A stretch of DNA of 64,000 bases, taken from positions 19,954-83,953 of the forward strand of contig MCFG01000316.1 of NCBI GenBank assembly GCA_002104895.1. The letters run 5' to 3'. Positions 14,052 through 24,178 of this stretch are shown here, piece after piece (the first letter of the stretch is position 1; every line of letters starts with the position of its first letter). The notes beneath the pieces were generated by a model. That model ran no database searches. It had not been told where the DNA came from and was given only the letters and a program-made list of their open reading frames with translations. The translations under genes were made by a program, and so were the position numbers. This stretch comes from Anaeromyces robustus (taxonomy: Eukaryota; Neocallimastigomycota; Neocallimastigomycetes; Neocallimastigales; Neocallimastigaceae).

Positions 14052-14660
14052 TGATAAAGAATGAAATTTTTAAATAATAAAATAATAATCTATCTGATTT
14101 TAAAAATTATCAATATTAAATTAAACATTAAATTATAAAATATTTAATTATTTAAAATATTATAAAATAATAATAATTATATTTAATTTATAAATATTAA
14201 AAATAAAATAATTATTTAACAATTTATTGTTAAATACTTTAATAATTGTTTATAAACATAGCTTAATTCTAGAAATTAGTATAAAAATAAATTATAAAAT
14301 ATTCTTTTAAATTTGTTCCTAATTAGCCATAAAAATTAGATAATAAATAATAATTAATAATTAATAATATTCTTAGATTAATTTTAAAATATAAAATGGT
14401 TACTAATTAGCCTAAATTAGATATTATTAGTAATAATACTTACTAGAAGTATTATATTAAATTTTTAATAAAATTTCATGTAATAATACATAACAAGATG
14501 TATTAAATTAATAATTAATAAATAAAGATTTTTATAATAAAACATATTTAAATTTCTTATAAAACAATTTTTAAATTTATTTACTATAATAAATATTTGA
14601 ATACAGGTAAATATCACTTTCTAAGTCTATTTAGAATTAAGATATTTACCATTTGTATCA
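14052..14660 (+). repeat. LTR-E, left copy
   Basis: This 609-bp LTR is directly repeated, in three pieces, between 15919 and 18681. The two copies differ at only a few bases, so the insertion was fairly recent. Confidence 0.8.
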
Positions 14661-14661
14661 A

Positions 14662-14674
14662 TGGTGGAGAATCC
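14662..14674 (+). promoter_or_regulatory. Probable primer-binding site of LTR-E element
   Basis: TGGTGGAGAATCC begins one base after the LTR. TGG pairs with the CCA tail of a tRNA. The matching tRNA is not in this window, so its identity is unknown. Confidence 0.5.
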
Positions 14675-16146
14675 AAAAACCTACTGTTAGTAGCTAATCT
14701 TAAGGCCGGAGGGAAGTATATAATCTTTTCGGTTCCCCAAAAAGATCATATATAAATTTATTCAAAAATTAAATTAATATAATAGAATATTTATAAATAT
14801 TATTAAAAGTTATATAAATAATAATAAAATTACAATAAAAATAATATAAAAGAATAATAATATAATAAAATATTTTTTTATAAAATTTTATAATCAAAAA
14901 TCTATAAAATTAATTATAATAAAATATTAAATAATATATAAAATAATATTCTAATAATTTATTAATAAAATAATAATGTAATCTAGAGAAGGATTAATAT
15001 TATAAAAACAATTATAATTATATAAAACATTAATATTTAAAAATTAAAAATTATTTTAAACAAAATTATTATAATTAAAAATAATAAATAGATATAAACA
15101 TTATAATATATATAAAAATATAAATTAAATTATTATACTATATATTAGAATATATTGTAGTATATTATCATTTTATATTGTTTAATATATTTTAAAATAG
15201 TTTATTATATAAATTTAATATCTGAATTAAATTTTTCATAAACAATCCATATAAAAATAATTTTTATGAAATATTCTTGTAATATTTTATATCAATATTA
15301 TGATATATAGTAGTCTATATACAAAATATTATAATATTGCCATTTAAAGCCGATATCTTATAATATAATATATAATATTATAAAGCCACAATGATAATAT
15401 AATATATAACAAGCCTATATGTAGAATATTATATTATAAAAATTAAAATGAAGAAATTCTGAAGATAGAATCTACAGAAACAATTATTTAATGGAAAAAT
15501 ACTTAATAATCCTAATAGAAAATAATAGTCTTTCTATAAATATTTCTAGGAAAATATAAAAACAAAATGTGGATACTTTGAAGTGGATAATATCAAATAA
15601 ACCTTAAATAATAATTAAAATAACGAAATATTATTAAAATAATGTGGATAAATTGTGGATACAATTAAAACTAATAACAAAATAATGAGCATTTAAGTCT
15701 TATAACTCGGAATAAAAATAAATTAACACTTATGGAAGACATAACAAACTTGAAGTTTAAACAATAAATATAACACAAAAAAAAAAAAAGAATAATCTAA
15801 CTAAAAAGAAGAACAATTAATCAAAGATATATAACTATAAAATTCCATTCTTTATAAAAATATAATTTCAATATTAATAACTTCATGGGTCGAAGTTATA
15901 TCTTAACGCCGGAGGAATTGATAAAGAATGAAATTTTTAAATAATAAAATAATAATCTAGCTGATTTTAAAAATTATCAATATTAAATTAAACATTAAAT
16001 TATAAAATATTTAATTATTTAAAATATTATAAAATAATAATAATTATATTTAATTTATAAATATTAAAAATAAAATAATTATTTAACAATTTATTGTTAA
16101 ATACTTTAATAATTGTTTATAAACATAGCTTAATTCTAGAAATTAG

Positions 16147-16710
16147 TGTAACGAATTTCACAATTAATAAAATAGTAACCATGGTCTAGTGGTTAGTCAC
16201 TATGACCATCTGGGCGAACACTCTGGGTTCGACTCACACTGTTACAAACTTTATTAAAATTTTATTTTTTAAATTTTTTTATTATAAATTTCTGTATTTT
16301 ATTTCTGTATTTTTATTTCTGTATTTTACGTAGAAATTAATAGAATACAATCAAAAATTTAAGACAACTTTTATATTAAATTTTTCTAAATTTTTCTATA
16401 AGATTTTAATCAAAAGTTTCTAGAAATTTTAAATAACTTTTTACGAAGAAAACTATTTTTCCGTAAAAAGTATAAATAGGTGTAAAATTTTTTAATGATT
16501 AATTCTTCGCGATTTTATTAATTAATTATAAGTAATTCAGAATATTACAAAATTAATTAATAAATAAATAAATTTTTACTTTTAATAAATCTAATAAAAT
16601 AAGTTCTTATAAAACCAATTTTCTTTTCTGATTTACTTTCTGTGTAGACCTGTTGGGTCAATCAAAATAATTGTGTAAAATAATTTACTTATTTTTTACA
16701 ATTTATTACA
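16147..16710 (+). mobile_element. tL3 solo LTR with tRNA-Glu/Asp-like head
   Basis: This 564-bp element starts TGTAACGAATTTC, ends TTTATTACA and is flanked by ATTAG (16142-16146 and 16711-16715). The empty site is visible in the left LTR-E copy. The tRNA-like segment spans about 16175-16246: A box TGGTCTAGTGG at 16182, B box GGGTTCGACTC at 16225, and GTAAC/GTTAC ends able to pair as a short acceptor stem. A TATAAATAGG box lies about 290 bp after the head, so the LTR holds both a Pol III-type and a Pol II-type promoter motif. Confidence 0.85.
16175..16246 (+). other. tRNA-like sequence (Glu/Asp-like) inside tL3 LTR
   Basis: The D-arm and A box (ATGGTCTAGTGGTTAG) and the T-arm and B box (TGGGTTCGACTC) are close to those of eukaryotic tRNA-Glu and tRNA-Asp. 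The anticodon arm does not fold cleanly, so this is a tRNA-derived promoter rather than a tRNA gene. Confidence 0.75.
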
Positions 16711-17023
16711 ATTAGTATAAAAATAAATTATAAAATATTCTTTTAAATTTGTTCCTAATTAGCCATAAAAATTAGATAATAAATAATAATTAATAATTAA
16801 TAATATTCTTAGATTAATTTTAAAATATAAAATGGTTACTAATTAGCCTAAATTGGATATTATTAGTAATAATACTTACTAGAAGTATTATATTAAATTT
16901 TTAATAAAATTTCATGTAATAATACATAACAAGATGTATTAAATTAATAATTAATAAATAAAGATTTTTATAATAAAACATATTTAAATTTCTTTTAAAA
17001 CAATTTTTAAATTTATTTACTAT

Positions 17024-17220
17024 TGTAACGAATATGAGTTATTCTCACTAGGTTGTTGTAGTAATTAATAATAAATAAAATAATAATATAAAACCATAAA
17101 TAATTAAGTCGTTCAGTTTAATAGATATTTCAATATATTTTATTCGAGCTATTCATGTTGTTGTTTTATTTATTATTAATTACTACAACAACCTAGTGAG
17201 AATAACTCATATTCGTTACA
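17024..17220. repeat. Fold-back 5' LTR: inverted terminal sequence
   Basis: The segment starts TGTAACGAATATGAG and ends with the exact reverse complement CTCATATTCGTTACA. The inverted match continues inward for more than 50 bp. The right three quarters equal the 3' end of tL1; the left 40-odd bp are an inverted copy of the same end replacing the normal LTR start. Confidence 0.85.
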
Positions 17221-18018
17221 ATGTTGACTCCCGTTGGAAAACACTCACTACCTTGTTGTAGTATTCCACTTCCGACGTTCCAAGTTACTAACATTATTTA
17301 TTTTTATTTTATATTCAAATTATATACTAGAATTTCAAATTATGAATCAAAATTGATATTTCCGGTTCTATGAAAAGTAATCTACTAGCGAATATTGGTT
17401 ATACTACCCTGTGCCATAATTTTGGGAAAACTTCAGTTCACTTTCTAAACAGGCACTCATCCATCAAGCTTTGAAGGAAAAAATTTTAAATTCACTCATC
17501 CATTAAGTTATATCTCGAATTTCATCAAACAAATAATTTCTCCATCAAGAACTATTCACCTACCTTTTATTAAATCTTTCGGAATACTTCTAGCTACTCT
17601 AGTTCTTGAGAAAATTAGTTTTAACCTCCGATGCACTCAGCTGCGATCTTTGAAATTTCTTTAAATTTTTAGTTCTAATTCAACCATTCTGGGATACCAA
17701 CAACCGATCCATCAAGGAATTACTTGTGCCTGCCATTTAGAACCTTTTGGAGCTCGATGTCGGTTAAAATTCGTTCAAACTCGCTCTACCTTGTGATACT
17801 CTACCGCTGAATATACACCTTTATATCTCTGTTATTTTAATATTCTATTATATCTTTGTAGATAATATCTTATATATTATTTCTAGGGTTTCTAATACTT
17901 TATCTCAATTCTTATCCTCTCTTAGTTATCTACAAATCTCCGGGTTCCGTTCCCATCTCTTATTTTCTACTCCTGTATATTAGTGATCGTCTGGTATCCG
18001 ATCTTTAGAGGAGGACCA

Positions 18019-18603
18019 TATAACGATATCAAGAATCGTTATGGTTACTAAAGTGGTTCATTGGTACCTGCTTGTAATATCATACTAGTTGTCACTGGTT
18101 CAAATCTTACTTTTTACCTTTTCGAAATAATATTTATAATAATAAATTAATTAAATGAATGAATCATTAATTTTTAGATAAACTTATAATTTAATTAAAT
18201 GAATGATAAATAATAAGTTAAATAAATCTTAATTAAGTGAATACACATTAATTAACTAAATAAATTATTAATAATTAGCAAATGGATAGATTAATTAATA
18301 ATTAGATAAATTGTATTTTAATAATAATTAAATATATTTTATTTTAAATTATATAACCAATCATGTAATAACTTAGAATAGATTTTGAATATAAAAACTT
18401 CATGTATTATTTTATTTTGACTCTTTGAGTCAACATTAACATTTCAATTAGTAATAAATAAAATAATAATATAAAACCATAAATAATTAAGTCGTTCAGT
18501 TTAATAGATATTTCAATATATTTTATTCGAGCTATTCATGTTGTTGTTTTATTTATTATTAATTACTACAACAACCTAGTGAGAATAACTCATATTCGTT
18601 ACA
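18019..18603 (+). repeat. tL1 LTR (3' copy) with tRNA-like head
   Basis: This 585-bp copy begins TATAACGATATC (decayed from TGTAACG) and ends ATTCGTTACA. A box TGGTTCATTGG is at 18054-18064 and B box GGTTCAAATCT at 18097-18107. It is nearly identical to 53716-54300. Confidence 0.8.
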
Positions 18604-18719
18604 ACTATAATAAATATTTGAATACAGGTAAATATCACTTTCTAAGTCTATTTAGAATTAAGATATTTACCATTTGTATCAAATTTTTGGTACATACTAA
18701 AAGAAAAATATTGAAATTT

Positions 18720-18870
18720 ACGTAATGTAAAAAATGTCAATGATTTAAGCTTATTATAGTAATAAGCTACATTATGCCTACTAAATAGTAATTACAATGT
18801 ATGATCATACGCCTCAAATCTTTGAACAATTTAATTATTATTAATAAAATTTATAATAATAAATATGCAA
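18720..18870 (+). repeat. Diverged LTR-B fragment
   Basis: Recognisable by TGTCAATGATTTAAGC, AAGCTACATTATGCCTACTA and CATACGCCTCAAATC in the same order and spacing as the LTR-B copies at 27589 and 41584. It directly precedes a copia protease relic. Confidence 0.55.
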
Positions 18871-18877
18871 AAGAACA

Positions 18878-18921
<44 letters not shown>

Positions 18922-18959
18922 TAAATGAAAATATATTTCAAAATAATGATAATAAATCA

Positions 18960-19380
18960 GTATAGTTATATAATTCCGGTGCTGGAGAATATATAACATA
19001 TGATAATCTTTATTAAAAATCTTTAAGGAAAAACACATTAAATTAAAATGCGCGAATAATACGATTTGTAACTTCGAAGGTTATAGAGAATTTAATTTTA
19101 AAATAAATAACCATGATTTTACATTAAAACGCGTGTTATATTCAAAGAAACTGTCTAAAAATATAATAAGTTCATAACAATAAATGAATTTATTATTTCT
19201 TCATCATTTAAACGATGATTTTGTAAGTGCAATATTTACATTGTATAAATTCCATCATATATCCATCATTGATAACGATTGTTTAAAAGAATTTATTGGA
19301 CAATATGTGGTAGAAAATAATAAAAACAATTCTTATAGCTGATAAACATATAGAAAATAGTAAACGTTATTTATGATATT
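18960..19380 (+). pseudogene. Copia protease relic
   Basis: Translating across at least one frameshift gives NSGAGEYITYDN, the aspartic-protease active-site region of Ty1/copia elements with the catalytic Asp changed to Asn. It is followed by CNFEGYREFNFKINNHDF and TLKRVLYSKKLSKNIIS, the usual 'TLKNVLYIP...NLIS' strand. The 54.4 kb copia element carries the equivalent TLKNVLYIPDIKRNLIS. Stops and frame changes make it non-functional. Sequence after 19200 still looks coding-derived (NDCLKEFIGQYVVENNK), but I cannot place it. Confidence 0.6.
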
Positions 19381-19389
19381 TTACCTATT

Positions 19390-19637
19390 TAAACCTAATA
19401 CAAATAATTCTGATTATCTTATATTTTAAAAATATATATATATATATCTATAATAATTTCTTAAAAAAAAGTAATTTACAATAATGTTTTTAAATATCTA
19501 TTACTATAATAAATAAAAATATTATTTTATATATATTGATATTATTTAATATAAATTTATGTATTACATATTAATAGTAATATATCTATTAAATTATTTA
19601 TATAAATATTTATATTCATTATTTAATTTTTTTTTTT

Positions 19638-19675
<38 letters not shown>

Positions 19676-19760
19676 ATTTAAAAATTAAATACACAATATA
19701 AAAGATAAGTTATAATTAAAATACTGTTGATAAAATGATTAAAAAATTAATAAAAATATA
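19390..19760. other. AT-rich gap
   Basis: Only AT and ATTT runs (an ATTT tract at about 19640-19672). Nothing else seen. Confidence 0.5.
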
Positions 19761-19814
19761 ATAAAATTATATAATAAAGTTAGAAGGTTGTTTAAAAAAT
19801 ATAAAATCAAAATA

Positions 19815-20880
19815 TGACAAAAAATATTTCTGAAACAGATATTAATTATATGTAACAAAATCTTGAATATAAAGGTGAAAATAAACAATTTATTTCATAC
19901 GTTGAAAGGGTTCTTTTGAAAATAAAAAAATATCTTGAAAAAAAAAAAACCAAAATCTGAAAATTTTAAACCAGATGCATTTACTGAAATTATTATAAAA
20001 CGTATAAATACACGTAAAGTAAAACCTAATACTCCTGTTGGAATAATAGTATCAAAATATATTAAAGAACCAGTTACTCAATCTGCTTTGCGTTATTTTC
20101 GTAAACTTTCCGGTGGTAATGAAAATATTAATGGTGTAACGGTATCAACAACGACATTAAGGAACTTCGTGGCTCAACGGTAACTACTTCTACCTTTATC
20201 ATAGATATCACTGGTTCGAATCCTACTTTTACCTTTTTGATTTGGAAAATTATTCATTTATTTAGTTATTAATACATTTGTTCATTTACTTATTTTATTA
20301 ATAGAATTATTTAGTCTATAATTATTCATTCACTTAGCTAGATTTATTTAGATATTAGTTATTCGTTCACTTAGATATAAATACGATTTTATTTAGATAC
20401 TAATTATGTATTCACTTAATTATAGTAATAGTTAAATAATTAAATATTTTGTTATTTAAATAAGTAAACCAATCACGTAATGATTTAGAATAAGTCTTGA
20501 ATATAAAAGAAATGTATTAATATTATTTTTACTCTTTGAGTCATTATTAATAAGAAAAATATTAAATATTTAAATATTAAATAAAATACAAAATAAATCC
20601 ATAAACATTATGTTTTAATATTGTGTTATTTATTTTGTTTGTTTATTTTATTTTAATTATTGAAATACTACAACAACCTAGTGAATTTCTCACTAAGTTC
20701 GTTACAAATGGTTTAAAAGAATTGTATAAAATGACGCATAATAAATTCGATTTTATTATGGAATGTTCTTCCTTTTGGATTATCAGATACTTCCCCATTC
20801 TTCCAATCATTTATTTTGATTTTAGTGTCACGTGTTTTATAGTAATCATAATCTGTTTTTTGTTAATTCCAATCTTTTTA
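19815..20880 (+). pseudogene. Fragment resembling RNA polymerase largest subunit, split by a tL2 LTR
   Basis: The open part (about 19935-20134) encodes KPNTPVGIIVSKYIKEPVTQ then SALRYFRKLSGG. This follows the pattern of the very conserved 'PG-x-VG-hh-AAQSIGEPxTQMTLxTFHxAG' segment of RNA polymerase beta'/Rpb1-type subunits, with several usually fixed residues changed (Q to K, G to K, M to S). Upstream, from ATG 19815, another frame reads MTKNISETDINYM, a stop, then QNLEYKGENKQFISYVERVL, joining after a frameshift in the poly-A run near 19940. A 572-bp tL2 LTR interrupts the gene at 20135. After it, reading resumes as NGLKELYKMTHNKFDF. It is truncated on both sides. Its diverged sequence argues against the host Pol I/II/III genes; an integrated linear plasmid or a large-DNA-virus-like source is possible but unproven. 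Confidence 0.45.
20135..20706 (+). mobile_element. tL2 solo LTR with tRNA-like head
   Basis: This 572-bp element starts TGTAACGGTATC and ends AAGTTCGTTACA, with AATGG duplications at 20130-20134 and 20707-20711. Canonical A box TGGCTCAACGG lies at 20170-20180 and B box GGTTCGAATCC at 20213-20223, 32 bp apart, typical of a tRNA gene. The 3' part (TACAACAACCTAGTGA, ACTCTTTGAGTCA) is shared with tL1, while the tRNA-like head differs. It is nearly identical to the reverse copy at 28028-28614. Confidence 0.85.
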
Positions 20881-21122
20881 TAACTGACTTATCAGTTTCA
20901 TTGTTTAACTCTAACAGACACTATATAAAAAAATCTAATAATAATAATAAATAAATACATATTTTTATTTTTCCTTTCTTTTGTTCTGTTCATTAGTTCT
21001 TGTTAAAAGTAACAAGAGGAATTTTTTTATTTTATATAGTAAAAGGGTTAGGTTTGCATAGAGCTTATATACAGAGTTTAACGAATTTAAGTTATTAATT
21101 GTTGGAAAATGAAAGGCTTTTT

Positions 21123-21324
21123 AAGTTTTGGTTCTTCAAGCCTCTCAATTCATGAATTGCAAAAATAAATTTATTACAATTCATGAATTGAGAGGAAAAT
21201 ATAGTTTACCCCGTAAATTTTGAAAATGAATACAAGTGATATTGAAAGAGAAGAACAAGAAAACGAATCTATTTTAAATGAAAACAGAAAAAGACAAATT
21301 GGGAGGCTTGAAGAACCAAAACTT
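21123..21324. repeat. Nested inverted repeats
   Basis: A 22-bp perfect inverted pair (21123-21144 against 21303-21324) encloses a second 19-bp pair (21141-21159 against 21177-21195) built on the self-complementary CAATTCATGAATTG. The right arm of the outer pair lies inside a short open frame, so this looks like an inverted duplication of coding sequence. Confidence 0.75.
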
Positions 21325-21382
21325 AGAAGAAGAACAGGCTCGGGATTCTTTTATTAAAGAGTTAGAAGAAAAAACTAAGTAA
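21226..21382 (+). pseudogene. Short Glu/Lys-rich coiled-coil-like coding fragment
   Basis: The ATG at 21226 opens MNTSDIEREEQENESILNEN followed by RKRQIGRLEEPKLRR. After a one-base shift at the AGAAGAAGAA run the reading continues EEQARDSFIKELEEKTK to a stop at 21382. The composition is highly charged and helical, like a coiled coil. Codon use is less extreme than the flanks. The family is not recognised; it may belong with the polymerase-like fragment upstream or be unrelated. Confidence 0.3.
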
Positions 21383-21631
21383 ACATATTTCAAATAATTA
21401 AGAAAAAAATATTAATAATTTGGAATATGAAAATAAAAAATTAAATATTTATTATAGAGATAGTTGAATTTGAATTTGTTTTAAATTATAATATTCCTAT
21501 AATCACATAAATCTTTTATATTTTTATAATAAATAAAATTGTTGAAAATAATTATGCAATTGATGAATTAAAATATTAAAAGACAAATTGATGTAGAAAA
21601 TTTATTATGTAATTGTTATTTTTATATTAAT

Positions 21632-22335
21632 TGTAACGGAATGGTTGTTCCAATATTACAATTTACACCAGAACTGAAAATGAACACGAAAACAGAATAA
21701 AATTAAAGTAATTATACCTTGTAATATAAGAACACCTTTCCTTTGTTAACCTGAAAGGTCGGTGTCGAGATATATATATTAGTAAGATTTAGTTTTAAGT
21801 TTTATTTTATTTTTATTTAAAATATGTTTTATTAGAATTTAGTTTTATTAATTATTAAAAATTAATAATAACTAATCTTTGTAGTATTTCAAACTACTCT
21901 TTAATTAATTATTACTAATATATAAAGTTATAAAATAAAAGCACAAAGAAAATATTTCAACTAAAGATTTTACACCTATTTATACTTTTTACGGAAAAAT
22001 AGTTTTAAAAATAAAAGTTCATAAAAAATAATAAAAATTGCTAGAAACTAAGATTTTTTGATATAAAATGAATCTCAGAAAAATAAAGAAATATTATATA
22101 ATTTTTTAAAAAATAATAAAAATTGCTAGAAACTAAGATTTTTTGATATAAAATGAATCTCAGAAAAATAAAGAAATATTATATAATTTTTTAAAAAATA
22201 ATAAAAATTGCTAGAAACTAAGATTTTTTGATATAAAATGAATCTCAGAAAAATAAAGAAATATTATATAATTTTTTCTTAAAGTTTCTATTTTTATTCC
22301 ATGTAATTCTATGAAAAAATACAGAAAAAAAACTT
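21632..22335 (-). mobile_element. Truncated tL3 LTR with triplicated 85-bp unit
   Basis: Read on the minus strand this is the 3' 700 bp of a tL3 LTR. It has the TATAAATAGG box near 21975, a CTCGACACCGACCTTTCAGG block near 21760 and the terminal CCGTTACA at 21632. The same blocks occur at 42180-42796 on the plus strand. The tRNA-like 5' head is missing; homology stops near 22335, where a Ty3-type coding fragment begins. Confidence 0.7.
22010..22279. repeat. Three tandem 85-bp repeats inside the LTR
   Basis: The unit beginning GCTAGAAACTAAGATTTTTTG starts at 22040, 22125 and 22210, and the copies are essentially identical. The homologous LTR at 42.3 kb has only one unit, so the array arose by recent tandem duplication. 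Confidence 0.9.
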
Positions 22336-22339
22336 TTAC

Positions 22340-22846
22340 TTAATTATTTATCTGTGTAAAAAATTTTACACCTCCCCTTCTTTTACTAATATAGGAATGG
22401 TCAGGATCATTAACTAAGAGGGAATTAATTTCTAATTCCCATAAAGCCCCTATAATATCCTTTTTTTCTAATTTGTCTAATTTTAAATTTATAATTAAGC
22501 TAACCCTTGGGCTACAGTCCAATAATTGGGCAAAGGTAATATTACTAGGTGTGTTTAAAAGGTCCTTAGTAATATCATAATCTCCATCTTTAATTTTTAA
22601 TTTATCCTCCTTATTATTACTATTATTTTTATTAATATTATCAATAATATTATTATTAAAATTATTATTATTTAAATTTTTATTGTCATCTTTATTAAAA
22701 TTACTATTAGAAGTCAGGTGATTAATTTCTTTATTTTTATGTTGTGAGCCAATATTTTTATTGTCAAAAATTTTTTGATTGGTCGTGATTTTCATATTAT
22801 TGTTCCTGTTAATTGAATTAACAAGAGAGGCGATGGAATGTTCCAA
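22340..22846 (-). pseudogene. Ty3/gypsy Gag-Pol fragment (region before the protease)
   Basis: The frame is open for 168 codons but has no in-frame ATG at its start (TTG at the edge, stops just upstream). An Asn/Lys-rich N-terminal part is followed by TPSNITFAQLLDCSPRV, typical of the segment preceding the aspartic protease in fungal Ty3-type polyproteins. It then ends GALWELEINSLLVNDPDH. It stops exactly where the tL3 LTR remnant begins and abuts a copia fragment at about 22836. It is an internally deleted or recombined retroelement remnant. Confidence 0.5.
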
Positions 22847-23298
22847 GGATGAAGACGACTATCATAATATTGATTCAAACATAAGTAAAAATAATTGTTT
22901 CGATTCAAACATAATTAATACAGAATCAAGAAATCAAATAAACAATAAAGATATTCCAAATAAAAATAATAATTTTAATTCTGAACTGATAATGATTAAA
23001 TTAATTCAATTCTTCAAAATTCTTCTTTTCATCCAATTAACTCCATTTCATCCGATATTCCATTTAGCTTAACAAGCTATTACCAGTGAAAATAGTGAAA
23101 AATGGATTAAATCATATCAGATGAACTAACAACTTGTACAACAATGCCGTAACATTTGTTAGGAAAATTCCCAAAGGAAGAAAAATCATCAACAAAATGG
23201 GTATTTTCTATCAAAAGGGATGAAAATAACCAGATTATTAAATTTAAGGCTAGACTTGTAGCAAGAGGATTCACTCAGGAATTCGGCATTGACTTTGA

Positions 23299-23590
23299 TC
23301 AAACTCGGAAAAAAAAGAAATTAATTCGAATGAAGAAAAAATTACTCCAGTACTATTTAAAAAAATATATGGTTGTACTGAAGAAGAAATAGATAACAAT
23401 TTAGATGAAGAATATAGTAAATTTTTAGATTCTATTGAAGGTAATCCTTATGGTGATTTAGTGGATCAAACTCGGAAAAAAAAGAAAGTAATTCGAATGA
23501 AGAAAAAATTACTCCAATACTATTTAAAAAAATATATGGCTGTAGTGAAGAAGAAATAGATGACAATATAGATGAAGAATATAGTGTAAA
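23299..23590 (+). repeat. 165-bp direct duplication inside the copia relic
   Basis: The block starting GATCAAACTCGGAAAAAAAAG (23299) recurs at 23464 with few changes. In its best frame it reads EEKITPVLFKKIYGCTEEEI. Confidence 0.85.
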
Positions 23591-24178
23591 GAGTTTGTTA
23601 AAATAGATTACAACAACAAATAAAATACACTAACACAAGAATTAAAAAAAAAACACGTTAATATAAATTTGTTTTATTAAAATATAAGTTTTATTAATCA
23701 TTTTAAGAATTAAAAAAATATAAGTTAATAACAATTACATTTTTTCCAAATTACATAAAATTTTCTTGACTATTTATATTTTTTATTAATTATAATATAT
23801 TTCTATATAAAACTATCCTAATAAATTTTATTTATTAATAAAATATAAACTATAATTAAATTTAGTAAACTAAAATTACTAATTTAAACTAAATACTATT
23901 TTATTTGAATTTATTCTATTTATTATTTATTTATTATTTTATTATTATTACTATATTTATTATATATTTTGAATTTAAAAACAATGGAAAATTTCATAAA
24001 TTAAAAGTGAAAAAATTAATATTTCACAAAATAAATTAATAATTTATTTTGTTTTGAACTTTATTTGATTTAAATTATTGTTTCACAATAATTTTACAGA
24101 AATATTTTTTGTAATTCAGTTACTTGTGACTGAATTTACAATTAAAGATATTATAATATAGCGAATAATATCTTTACA
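23585..24178. mobile_element. LTR-F, solo LTR-like element
   Basis: This 594-bp AT-rich element starts TGTAAAGAG and ends ATCTTTACA (7-bp inverted ends). It is flanked by TATAG duplications (23580-23584 and 24179-24183) and interrupts the copia relic cleanly. No tRNA-like head is seen. Orientation is not determined. Confidence 0.8.

Larger units (their letters stand above)
17024..18603 (+). mobile_element. tL1 TRIM-like element with non-coding interior
   Basis: Flanked by ACTAT duplications (17019-17023 and 18604-18608); the empty site is visible in the left LTR-E copy. It consists of a partial, rearranged 5' LTR (17024-17220), an 800-bp interior (17221-18018) and a complete 3' LTR (18019-18603). 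A purine-rich stretch, TTTAGAGGAGGA, lies just before the 3' LTR and fits a polypurine tract. The interior is clearly more GC-rich than its surroundings but has no open frame. This arrangement shows that the tL1 repeats are LTRs, not SINEs or MITEs. Confidence 0.75.
14052..18681 (+). mobile_element. Non-coding LTR retrotransposon (LTR-E), with two nested insertions
   Basis: Two near-identical LTRs (left 14052-14660; right split into 15919-16146, 16716-17018 and 18609-18681) start TGATAAAGAATG and end TTTGTATCA. They flank a 1.26 kb AT-rich interior without coding capacity. One base after the left LTR lies TGGTGGAGAATCC, which fits a tRNA primer-binding site. Just before the right LTR lies the purine-rich GCCGGAGGAA. 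AATT flanks both outer ends, a possible 4-bp target duplication. The right LTR was hit by a tL3 element (16147-16710) and a tL1 element (17024-18603). This is a LARD/TRIM-type element that must use proteins made elsewhere. Confidence 0.75.

Noticed and set aside
16175-16246. Calling the Glu/Asp-like heads real tRNA genes
   Set aside because: Anticodon stems do not pair and each copy lies at the same place inside an LTR with target duplications.
17221-18018. GC-richer interior of the tL1 element as a possible gene
   Set aside because: Stops occur in all frames on both strands; it behaves as the non-coding interior of a TRIM-like element.
20623-20883. 86-codon plus-strand frame crossing 20706
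   Set aside because: It starts inside the tL2 LTR and crosses its target duplication, so it is not a natural gene; only the part after 20711 may be coding-derived.
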